Below, one piece after another: positions 1 to 6,167 of a stretch of 9,234 bases of DNA. The number at the start of each line of letters is the position of its first letter. The first letter of the stretch is position 1. The stretch covers positions 1 to 9,234 of the forward strand of contig JAMFRY010000304.1 in NCBI GenBank assembly GCA_026225015.1, in the 5' to 3' direction. Origin of the DNA: Alphaproteobacteria bacterium (GTDB lineage: Bacteria; Pseudomonadota; Alphaproteobacteria; Acetobacterales; Acetobacteraceae). A program made the translations under genes and the position numbers. The notes beneath the pieces are model-generated. The model made no database searches. It was not told the origin of the DNA and saw only the letters and a list, made by a program, of their open reading frames with translations.

Positions 1-88
1 ACCACTGCTGCGGCAGGAACCAGAACAGCGCGACGCCGATAATCAAGGATACCCACAAGCGCGGATGATTGATGAATAAGCTTTTCAT
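1..88 (-). CDS. Membrane protein N-terminus, possibly DUF1345 family (partial)
   Basis: Only the first 29 codons are present; the gene runs off the left edge. The reading begins MKSLFINHPRLWVSLIIGVA and continues into a hydrophobic stretch ending FWFLPQQW, which looks like a first membrane-spanning segment after a short basic N-terminus (N-in orientation expected). The ATG (88-86) overlaps the TGA stop of the upstream hydrolase (87-85) as ATGA, so it is probably co-translated with it. The Shine-Dalgarno signal is weak (GAAAG just upstream), which fits translational coupling. The opening (short basic tail, 'HPRLW', then a hydrophobic helix) resembles DUF1345 predicted membrane proteins, but 29 residues cannot settle the family. 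Function unknown. Confidence 0.6.
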   Translation of the reverse strand, partial: MKSLFINHPRLWVSLIIGVALFWFLPQQW

Positions 89-1032
89 GCTTTCGTGAAG
101 CGGCGCAATGCCGCCAAACTGTCGCGTTGCGCGGCCGTCGAAACGGCGCAGGTGGAGAGGAAGTCGAAGCCATGGAAGGCGCCCGGATAGACATGGAGTT
201 CGACCGCCACGCCGGCGCGGGTGAGGCGGCGAGCATAGTCGAGATTTTCTTCCAGAAACAGATCGAGCGCGCCGATCGACAGAAAAGCCGGCGGCAGGCC
301 CGCGAGATTTTCGGCCCGGGCGGGCGCGGCATAGGGTGAGATGTTTTCCCCGCCCGGCTCGGCGCCAAGCAGGGATGACCAGCCGAAATGATTATCCTCC
401 CGGGTCCACACAAGTTCGCCGGTATGCGGATGCGGATCGGCATGGATACAGGTGCGGTCGTCGAGCATCGGGTAGATCAGGTGTTGAAACGCTAGCGGAA
501 ATTCGTCCCTGTCGCGCGCCAGCAGGGTTAAAGCTGCGGCCAGGCCGCCACCAGCGCTCTCGCCTTTGACGCCGACACGCGCTGGGTCAATCTGCAACGC
601 GCCGGCATTGGCGTGGAGCCAGGCGAGGGCGGCGTAGCAATCCTCCACCGGGCCGGGATGCGGGGTTTCGGGCGCAAGGCGGTAATCCACCGAGAAGACG
701 GCGCAGCCTAATTCAGCGGCAAGGTTACGATTTTCGGCGTCATTGATCTCCGGCACGCCGAGCACGTAACCGCCGCCATGGATATGCAAAATCGCCGGCA
801 GCGTTCCGGCAATAATCGTGGGCGTATAGCCGAGAATCCGCACGGACGGAGCACCTTCCGGGCCGGGAGCGAAATGCGTTTCCACGCGCACCGGCAGCGA
901 GTCGTTGATGGGCAGGGAGGCGGCGCGGGCGAGCGCCCCGGCCCGGTAGGCCGGCAGAAATCGCGGGTCGAATGTGATGTCGGGCAGGGCGTCGAGAAAC
1001 GGTTGGAGTTCGGGATCAAACGGGCTTGGCAT
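85..1032 (-). CDS. Alpha/beta-hydrolase, HSL (hormone-sensitive lipase) family esterase
   Basis: A 315-residue cytoplasmic carboxylesterase-type hydrolase without a signal peptide. Seen in order: the oxyanion-hole motif HGGGY at residues 85-89, the DYRLAPE segment at 116-122, the nucleophile elbow GESAGG with Ser159, the acid at Asp257 in GALDLF, and the catalytic His287 in GAFHGFD. This is the full HSL/family IV esterase layout at normal length (about 300-320). The ATG at 1032 was chosen because GGAG lies 6 bases upstream. An upstream ATG at 1197 is in frame but adds 55 residues of unrelated sequence that overlap the preceding gene. It follows the transglutaminase gene by 67 bases on the same strand and overlaps the next gene by 4 bases, so it belongs to the minus-strand unit. 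Family members cleave short acyl esters; the natural substrate cannot be read from the sequence. A role in removing an ester from the product of the neighbouring amidoligase genes is speculation. Confidence 0.92.
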   Translation of the reverse strand: MPSPFDPELQPFLDALPDITFDPRFLPAYRAGALARAASLPINDSLPVRVETHFAPGPEGAPSVRILGYTPTIIAGTLPAILHIHGGGYVLGVPEINDAENRNLAAELGCAVFSVDYRLAPETPHPGPVEDCYAALAWLHANAGALQIDPARVGVKGESAGGGLAAALTLLARDRDEFPLAFQHLIYPMLDDRTCIHADPHPHTGELVWTREDNHFGWSSLLGAEPGGENISPYAAPARAENLAGLPPAFLSIGALDLFLEENLDYARRLTRAGVAVELHVYPGAFHGFDFLSTCAVSTAAQRDSLAALRRFTKA

Positions 1033-1099
1033 TGTCGCTCCGCAAATTGGCTTTACCTTCGATAAAAGCTTTGGATGGATAAGCCAAATGGCAAGCGGC

Positions 1100-1966
1100 T
1101 CAGGTGAGCACCGGATCCAGATCGACATTGACGCGCAACGTATGCCGGCCGCCGCCCAGGATGATGCCGCGCAACGGGCTGACATCCTGGAAGTCACGGC
1201 CCCAGGCCAGTGTCACATGCTCATCCGAAACCAACAGGTTGTTGGTGGGATCGAAATCGACCCAGCCATGGGATTCGCCGATCCAGGCGGCAGCCCAGGC
1301 ATGGGACTGGTCGGCGCCACGATGTTTTTCCTTACCCTCCACCGGATAGGTCCGAAGATAGCCGGAAACATAGCGCGAAGGTAGGCCAAGCGCTCGCAAG
1401 GCGGCGATCATCAGATGGGCGTAATCCTGGCAGACGCCGGATTTGGTTCTCAGCACCTGCGCCGCGGTGGTGCCGGTATGGGTAACGCCGGAGCGGTATT
1501 TCATATCGGCATAAATCCGCCGGTTGAGGTCCTTGAGGCCGGCCAGGATCGGGCGCCCGGGCGTGAAGCTTAGCGCCGCGTAACCGGCGATATCAGGATT
1601 GGGCGTGGCGAGCGGGCTTGCCAGGCAGTACTCGGCCGTTTCGGGAAGCAGGATCGCCGCTTGCGCGATAGCTTCCCAAGCTAGCGTTTGCTCCGGCGCC
1701 GGCGGGGCCGGCTGCTGAACATCGACGGTGGCGCTTAAAACAACCTGAAATTCCTTATGCGGCGAAGTGACCGAGATCGTGGTGGTGAAATTGCCGAAAT
1801 GATCGACCTCGTTGCGGCGATTATCCGGCTCGGGCGAAATATCGAGCTGCGACTCGCGGATCATCTGTCCCGGCCGATTGCGCGGCAAGAGATGCATGAA
1901 ATGGGTGCCAAGGACGACCGGGTTGGCGTAGTCGTAAACCGTGGCGTGATGGAGGCGGTAGATCAT
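1100..1966 (-). CDS. Transglutaminase-like cysteine hydrolase of the ATP-grasp/alpha-E cluster
   Basis: A 288-residue protein with no signal peptide, so probably cytoplasmic. The N-terminal part (about 1-85, starting MIYRLHHATVYDYANPV) matches the beta-rich bacterial transglutaminase N-terminal domain. The catalytic domain follows: Cys179 in TKSGVCQDYAHL, His222 in DQSHAWAAAW, and Asp239 in WVDFDPTNN form the expected Cys-His-Asp triad. Length and motif spacing are normal. Proteins of this type are genomic partners of circularly permuted ATP-grasp and alpha-E proteins and are predicted to act as peptidases or amide-exchange enzymes on the ligated product; direct biochemistry is not implied here. 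The ATG (1966-1964) overlaps the stop of the upstream fusion gene as ATGA. There is no good Shine-Dalgarno at the usual distance (the nearest purine run, GAGGAAGAAG, is about 18 bases or more away), so translation probably depends on coupling. Confidence 0.93.
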   Translation of the reverse strand: MIYRLHHATVYDYANPVVLGTHFMHLLPRNRPGQMIRESQLDISPEPDNRRNEVDHFGNFTTTISVTSPHKEFQVVLSATVDVQQPAPPAPEQTLAWEAIAQAAILLPETAEYCLASPLATPNPDIAGYAALSFTPGRPILAGLKDLNRRIYADMKYRSGVTHTGTTAAQVLRTKSGVCQDYAHLMIAALRALGLPSRYVSGYLRTYPVEGKEKHRGADQSHAWAAAWIGESHGWVDFDPTNNLLVSDEHVTLAWGRDFQDVSPLRGIILGGGRHTLRVNVDLDPVLT

Positions 1967-4203
1967 TGCGCCAGGGTGACTACTTCTTCCTCATCTTCCA
2001 GTCGATGAGCCTCCGGCAGCAGGGTGAAGAAGCGCCGCTGCACGCGGTCGGATAGCAGCCGCAGCCGGGCGGCGATATTGGCAAGCGGGGCGGTAAGATC
2101 AGTCACGCAGTCGGCGAGATTGACGGCTTCGCGCTGCAGCAGCTTGGCGGTGTGCGCATCGTCCTCGGCGCCCAGGCGCTCCAGCGTCCGGCGCAAGGCG
2201 GTGCATTGGAAACCCAGGGAGCGCGGATTATCGGCATCGGCCAGCAACATGGTCAAAACCGGGCCGGGCATCAGGATGCCGCCATGCCGCAGGTCGTAGC
2301 TCAAAACCGAATCGGCGAGTTCGATGCCGAGCGCCAAGCCAGGCTCCAGGCGCTCGGACGGGGCGGCGAGCAGGATCGCCAGGCTGTCGGCCAGGGTTTC
2401 GGCGCGCTCCAGCCGGCGGCCCATTTCCAGGAACAGCCAGCCGCCATCGCGCGACATGTTCTCGGCGGCGATGCCGGCAAAGGTGGCGGCGAAGCCGAGC
2501 ATGAATGGCAGCGCCGCTTCCTCATTGGTGTCCAGCGATTCGGTCGCCTGGTTCAGGGCGAATTGCACCGTAGTGAGCATGCTTGGGCTTAAGCGATCGC
2601 TGGCGGCGGTGACCAGCCTGCCGACCTCCTTGACCAGCCCGGCGATGGGTTTGCGGCGCGCCAGAGTCTGCCGGAGGAACCGGCCGGAGACTGTGCCGCT
2701 GGCCATATCGGCCGGTAGCAGGCCGGCCTGCGCCAGGCTGCGGGCGAGCAGGCTGCGCTCGGCGACGTCGCGCGGCAGGCTGGTGCCCGATTCCAGGCGC
2801 GGCAGCGCCAGCATCAACAGGCGCGATGAGGATTCCAGCCGTTCCACCGAGCGGCCGAGCCAGAACAGATTATCGGCCACGCGCGAGGGCAGGTTGGCGG
2901 CCGGCAGGAAGGTGGCGCGCGGCGGCGGCTCGATGGCGGGCGGCGCACCGGTGAAAAAATGCGGCTCATCGGCGTCCATGACCCAGACATCCTTCATGCT
3001 GCCCGTCCTTATGCCTAGGGTCCTTATGCTTTGGGGAGCGGCGTTCTGGTCGAGGCCGAAGGCCAGGCCGCCGGGCAGGACCTGCCAGGTAGCGCCGTCA
3101 TGCCAAGCATACAGACGAAACAGCAGCGGCGAGGAAAGCAGGCTGGTGCCGCTGACAAACGGGGCTTTGGACGCAAATTTCAGCGGATCGACCGTGGCGG
3201 TGGCAAGCTCGGCGGGCAGGCCCAGCAGGCGTGGAAACAGATCATCGAAATAACCGCTAAAGGCCGGGCTTTCGACCAGCGAGCTGCCGGGCGCATTCAA
3301 GACGCTGAGCACGCCGGCGCGGATGGCGCCGAACGCGCCGGGAATCCCGGCGCCAGGGCGAAAACCCTGCTCCAGCGGGTCGAGATCTATGCCCGAAAGG
3401 CCGCGGATGAGGGTCGAGACATTCAGCAGGCCGCTCAGCGTTTTGAGGTGCTGGGCGCCGCCGCGGGCCGCGAGGTCGCCCGGTTCGATCAACAGCACGC
3501 CAAGCGCGCGGGCGAGCAACGCGTCATCCATCATGTCAACCGCATGCTCCGGGTTGGAGATGCTGGCGGAGAGCACGGCGATGATGCCGCCATGCGATTC
3601 GCGCTGCAGATGGTCGATCAGCATTTCGCGGGCCGGGCGCAAGGATCGCAGCCCGCCGGCGCGGAACAGCTCCGGCAGCAGGCTGGTGGCGACGCGGCGC
3701 AGGGTGAGCGCGTGGCCGAGGCCCGGAATAATGCCGGTATGGTCGCGCAGCACGGCGAACCGGCCATCGGGGCAGCGAATCAGATCGGCGGCATAGAGCG
3801 AGAGCCGCGGATAGGGCAGTGGCGCGGAAGTATGCAGGCTGCGCAGGAAGTCCGGGTTGCCGAGCACCAAGGATGGCGGAATCCTGCCTTCCTGCAGCAT
3901 GCTCTGGCGACCATAGAGGTCTTCCAGCAGGGCGTTGAGAAACGTCGCGCGCTGCCGCAGGCCGGATTCCAGGACTAGAAATTCCGAAGCGGTCAGCGGC
4001 GCGGGCAGCGGGTCGTAGTGATGCGAGGTCACCCCGCCAAAAGGCGCCGCAAGCCGGACCTGTCGGTTGAGCGAGGCGGCGCGGCGCGCCAGCTCCTCCG
4101 GGCCGATGGCGCGCACCGCCTCCATCACCGGGACCCATGGCGTGCGCAGCCTGCCGCTGCGATCCACCATTTCATCACGCGATGCGGGCGCGCTCTGGTC
4201 CAT
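1963..4203 (-). CDS. Fused degenerate circularly permuted ATP-grasp and alpha-E protein
   Basis: 746 residues, two domains. Residues about 20-410 align by eye with the circularly permuted ATP-grasp protein encoded at 4692-6167 (shared landmarks: LEDLYGRQ 93-100, LVLGNPDF 112-119, LYAADLIRCPDGRFAVL 136-152, RGLSGIDLDP 267-276, VLPGGL 375-380, GSMKDVWVM 401-409). Residues about 438-735 are an alpha-E (DUF403) domain (ADNLFWLGRSVERLESSSRL 443-462; GWLFLEMGRRLERAETLADS 588-607). The ATP-grasp half looks inactive: the acidic/Asn motif is replaced by LRDHTGIIPG (152-161) and TLRR, and about 60 residues carrying the Lys-Pro and Gly-rich segment are missing around residues 337-362. Such fusions beside transglutaminase genes are a known alphaproteobacterial arrangement. 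The ATG at 4203 was chosen because similarity begins just after it; AGG 6 bases upstream is a weak ribosome site. An in-frame extension to 4590 reads as non-coding sequence. The C-terminus is acidic (LEDEEEVVTLAQ). Confidence 0.9.
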   Translation of the reverse strand: MDQSAPASRDEMVDRSGRLRTPWVPVMEAVRAIGPEELARRAASLNRQVRLAAPFGGVTSHHYDPLPAPLTASEFLVLESGLRQRATFLNALLEDLYGRQSMLQEGRIPPSLVLGNPDFLRSLHTSAPLPYPRLSLYAADLIRCPDGRFAVLRDHTGIIPGLGHALTLRRVATSLLPELFRAGGLRSLRPAREMLIDHLQRESHGGIIAVLSASISNPEHAVDMMDDALLARALGVLLIEPGDLAARGGAQHLKTLSGLLNVSTLIRGLSGIDLDPLEQGFRPGAGIPGAFGAIRAGVLSVLNAPGSSLVESPAFSGYFDDLFPRLLGLPAELATATVDPLKFASKAPFVSGTSLLSSPLLFRLYAWHDGATWQVLPGGLAFGLDQNAAPQSIRTLGIRTGSMKDVWVMDADEPHFFTGAPPAIEPPPRATFLPAANLPSRVADNLFWLGRSVERLESSSRLLMLALPRLESGTSLPRDVAERSLLARSLAQAGLLPADMASGTVSGRFLRQTLARRKPIAGLVKEVGRLVTAASDRLSPSMLTTVQFALNQATESLDTNEEAALPFMLGFAATFAGIAAENMSRDGGWLFLEMGRRLERAETLADSLAILLAAPSERLEPGLALGIELADSVLSYDLRHGGILMPGPVLTMLLADADNPRSLGFQCTALRRTLERLGAEDDAHTAKLLQREAVNLADCVTDLTAPLANIAARLRLLSDRVQRRFFTLLPEAHRLEDEEEVVTLAQ

Positions 4204-4353
4204 CAAACCTGGTCTTTGCGCTGCTTGATGTAACCTTCCCGTGACACAGATACAGCCGCCGCTGCAGTCTGGCGGGCAATAGACGGCTGCGATGGCGGGG
4301 CCGGAACAGACATTCGAGAGACCTATCAGACGAAGGCGAGCTGCGCGAGTGGG

Positions 4354-4383
4354 AATTAAGTTTGTTTCCCCCGACTTAATCAA
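4354..4383 (-). promoter_or_regulatory. Candidate minus-strand promoter with overlapping dyad
   Basis: On the minus strand TTGATT (4383-4378) and TTAATT (4359-4354) sit 18 bases apart, a plausible sigma-70-like -35/-10 pair. The inverted repeat ATTAAGT / ACTTAAT (4355-4361 and 4374-4380) overlaps both boxes, which is the usual layout for an operator bound by a dimeric repressor. The predicted transcript would have a leader of about 145 bases before the fusion gene. The repeat and boxes are seen directly; promoter and operator function are inferred. Confidence 0.35.
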
Positions 4384-4566
4384 GTGCCCTCGATCACGTG
4401 CCAGATCGGGTGCTTCGCGGGGAGGTGTGCAAAATGGTCTTGTGTGGTCCGCCATTTGCATGTCAGGGTCGATGTAGCCGCAGTTTTGGCGGCTTGCCGG
4501 AAATTGCGCTGGAAATTGGATAAAATGCGGGTGAAAATGATGAAATCCTTGGCGCTTGACCGGCGA

Positions 4567-4585
4567 CTGCCGAGGAAATCGGCAG
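4567..4585 (+). other. Perfect 7-bp hairpin in plus-strand leader
   Basis: CTGCCGA (4567-4573) pairs with TCGGCAG (4579-4585) around a 5-base GGAAA loop. It lies about 107 bases before the GTG start of the ATP-grasp gene. No T-run follows on either strand, so it is not a standard intrinsic terminator. It could be a leader RNA structure or a dyad protein-binding site. Confidence 0.4.
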
Positions 4586-4637
4586 ATCATGGCTGGCTGA
4601 AGATGAGCCGGATGAAGACGGAAGGCAGGGTGAACTC

Positions 4638-4688
4638 GCGCGCTTGCGCGATGTTGAATTTGCGCGCTTGCGCGCGACGGGAGAATTT
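4638..4688 (+). repeat. Imperfect tandem repeat before the ATP-grasp start
   Basis: GCGCGCTTGCGCG occurs at 4638-4650 and again at 4662-4674, 24 bases apart. Each copy is followed by GAATTTGCG or its near equivalent (4656-4664 and 4683-4691). Each copy is itself close to self-complementary (GCGCGC-TT-GCGCGC for the second). The repeat ends at the ribosome binding site of the ATP-grasp gene. It looks like a short local duplication; whether it has a function is unknown. Confidence 0.5.
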
Positions 4689-4691
4689 GCG

Positions 4692-6167
4692 GTGAACGAT
4701 CTTTTCAGGCGTGCCTGGCCCAATTACGATCCCGGAAAATATTTCTGTGAGCTGACCCATAGCCGCGGCGATGCAGGGCCGGTGCCGCATTTTCTGGCCG
4801 AGCGGCTGACGGAAATCGGCATGGATGCGCTGCTGGCGCGCGCGGCGGCGGCGGAATCCGAGCTGATGGATCTGGGCATTACGTTCACCGTGTATTCAGA
4901 CGCCACCGCGATCGACCGGATTTTGCCCTTCGACTGCATTCCCAGGATCATCACGCATAGTGAATGGGCGTTGCTGGAAAAAGCCTGCATTCAACGCGTC
5001 GCCGCGCTCAACGCCTTTCTGGGCGATATCTATGGCGAGGCGAAGATCGTCAAGGATGGAGTGGTCCCCGGCGAGCTGATTTTCGGCAACGCCAATTACC
5101 GGCCGGAGATGAAGGATTTCCCGGTGCCGCACGGCACCTATGTGCATGTCTGCGGGATCGATATCATCCGCGATGAATTCGGCGATTTCCGGGTGCTGGA
5201 GGATAATGCCCGCACGCCTTCCGGCGTATCCTATGTCATCGAGAACCGGCATCTGATGCTCCGCTCCTTCCCTGACCTGATGGCTGGGATACGCTTGCGG
5301 CCGGTGGATGATTACGGCCGGCGCCTGCGCGCGGCGATGACCGATATTGCGCCGGGCGGGCTGGATGATCCGCAGGTGGTGCTTCTCTCGCCGGGCATAT
5401 TCAACTCGGCCTATTTTGAGCACGTGTTCCTGGCCCGCGAGATGGGCGTGCCGCTGGTGCAGGGGCCGGACCTGGTGGTGGAGAACGACCGCGTCTACAT
5501 GCGGACTATTTCCGGGTTGCGGCCGGTGCATACGATCTACCGCCGGTTGAATGACGATTTTCTTGATCCGGCGGTGTTTCGTCCGGAATCCATGTTGGGC
5601 GTGCGTGGGCTGATCGGCGCCTGGAAAGCCGGCAATGTCGCGATTGCCAATGCCGTGGGCACGGGGGTTGCGGACGACAAGGCGGTGTATGCCTACATGC
5701 CGCGGATCATCAAATATTATCTCGGCGAGGAGCCGCTGATCCAAAACGTGCAGACCAATATCTGCCGTGAGCGAGAGGGCCTGCAATACACGCTCGATAA
5801 CCTCGACAAGCTGGTGACCAAGCCGGTGGGCGAATCCGGCGGCTACGGGATCACCATCGGGCCGCGCGCATCCAAAGAGGAACTGGCGACAGCGCGGGCT
5901 TCCCTGCTGGCCGACCCCGATAACTGGATCAGCCAGCCGCTTATCGGGCTTTCAGTGGCGCCAACTCTGGGCGAGGACGGCATCGGGCCGCGTCATCTGG
6001 ACCTTCGGCCGTTCATCGTCACCGGCAAGGATAGCTGGGTGCTGCCGGGCGGGCTGACTCGCGTGGCGATGAAACGTGGCAGCCTGATCGTGAATTCGAG
6101 CCAGGGCGGCGGATCGAAAGACACGTGGGTACTGGCGGAACGCTTTGGCGAAGGAGAGGCGGCATGA
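4692..6167 (+). CDS. Circularly permuted type 2 ATP-grasp protein (predicted amidoligase)
   Basis: 491 residues, cytoplasmic, normal length for the stand-alone form. The family (formerly DUF404/DUF407) is predicted to use ATP to form an amide bond through an acyl-phosphate intermediate. Conserved landmarks are intact: LGITFTVY (62-69), LGDIYGEAKIV (110-120), LIFGNANYRPEM (129-140), LEDNARTPSG (169-178) followed by ENR (184-186), LVTKPVGESGGYGI (374-387) with the expected ATP-contacting Lys377 and Gly-rich loop, LDLRPFIV (436-443), and SQGGGSKDTWVL (470-481). The GTG start at 4692 is preferred: GGGAG (4679-4683) lies 8 bases upstream and the family sequence (YDPGKYFCE) begins soon after. A TTG at 4644 would add 16 residues made of the tandem repeat. 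It heads the plus-strand unit and overlaps the alpha-E gene by ATGA. Family assignment is secure; the acceptor and donor substrates are unknown. Confidence 0.95.
   Translation: MNDLFRRAWPNYDPGKYFCELTHSRGDAGPVPHFLAERLTEIGMDALLARAAAAESELMDLGITFTVYSDATAIDRILPFDCIPRIITHSEWALLEKACIQRVAALNAFLGDIYGEAKIVKDGVVPGELIFGNANYRPEMKDFPVPHGTYVHVCGIDIIRDEFGDFRVLEDNARTPSGVSYVIENRHLMLRSFPDLMAGIRLRPVDDYGRRLRAAMTDIAPGGLDDPQVVLLSPGIFNSAYFEHVFLAREMGVPLVQGPDLVVENDRVYMRTISGLRPVHTIYRRLNDDFLDPAVFRPESMLGVRGLIGAWKAGNVAIANAVGTGVADDKAVYAYMPRIIKYYLGEEPLIQNVQTNICREREGLQYTLDNLDKLVTKPVGESGGYGITIGPRASKEELATARASLLADPDNWISQPLIGLSVAPTLGEDGIGPRHLDLRPFIVTGKDSWVLPGGLTRVAMKRGSLIVNSSQGGGSKDTWVLAERFGEGEAA
6151..6156 (+). promoter_or_regulatory. 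Strong ribosome binding site of the alpha-E gene
   Basis: AAGGAG lies 7 bases before the ATG at 6164, inside the end of the ATP-grasp gene. It fixes the alpha-E start and excludes the in-frame upstream start at 6125. It is the best Shine-Dalgarno site in the window. Confidence 0.75.

Larger units (their letters stand above)
4204..4691. promoter_or_regulatory. 488-base divergent intergenic region controlling both arms
   Basis: No convincing protein gene lies here. The region separates the starts of the two divergent units, so it must hold both promoters. It contains a 7-base dyad (ATTAAGT, N12, ACTTAAT; 4355-4380) overlapping a candidate minus-strand promoter, a TAAAAT box (4521-4526) that could be a plus-strand -10 element but lacks a good -35, a perfect 7-bp hairpin (4567-4585), and an imperfect tandem repeat (4638-4688) just before the GTG start. 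Base composition is locally more A+T-rich than the flanking genes, especially at 4350-4385 and 4500-4545. A short plus-strand reading frame (ATG at 4524, stop 4693-4695) overlaps the GTG start by 4 bases; see findings. Confidence 0.6.

Noticed and set aside
1048..1087. Inverted repeat TTGGCTT / AAGCCAA between the transglutaminase and esterase genes
   Set aside because: The loop is 26 bases and there is no T-run next to the stem; too weak to call a terminator.
1033..1197. Longer start for the esterase at 1197
   Set aside because: It adds 55 residues of shadow sequence overlapping the transglutaminase gene, while the ATG at 1032 has a GGAG site at good distance.
2324..3978. Two long plus-strand frames inside the fusion gene (309 and 315 codons)
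   Set aside because: They lie antisense to recognised ATP-grasp and alpha-E sequence, and have Arg/Ser- or Gln/Gly-rich shadow composition.
4204..4590. In-frame N-terminal extension of the fusion protein to 4590
   Set aside because: The extra 129 residues have no family likeness and unusual composition (many Cys, Pro, His). Similarity to ATP-grasp proteins starts only after the ATG at 4203.
4896..5786. Long open frame antisense to the ATP-grasp gene (296 codons)
   Set aside because: His/Arg-rich, low-similarity product expected from the opposite strand of a high-G+C gene; the sense frame has full family motifs.
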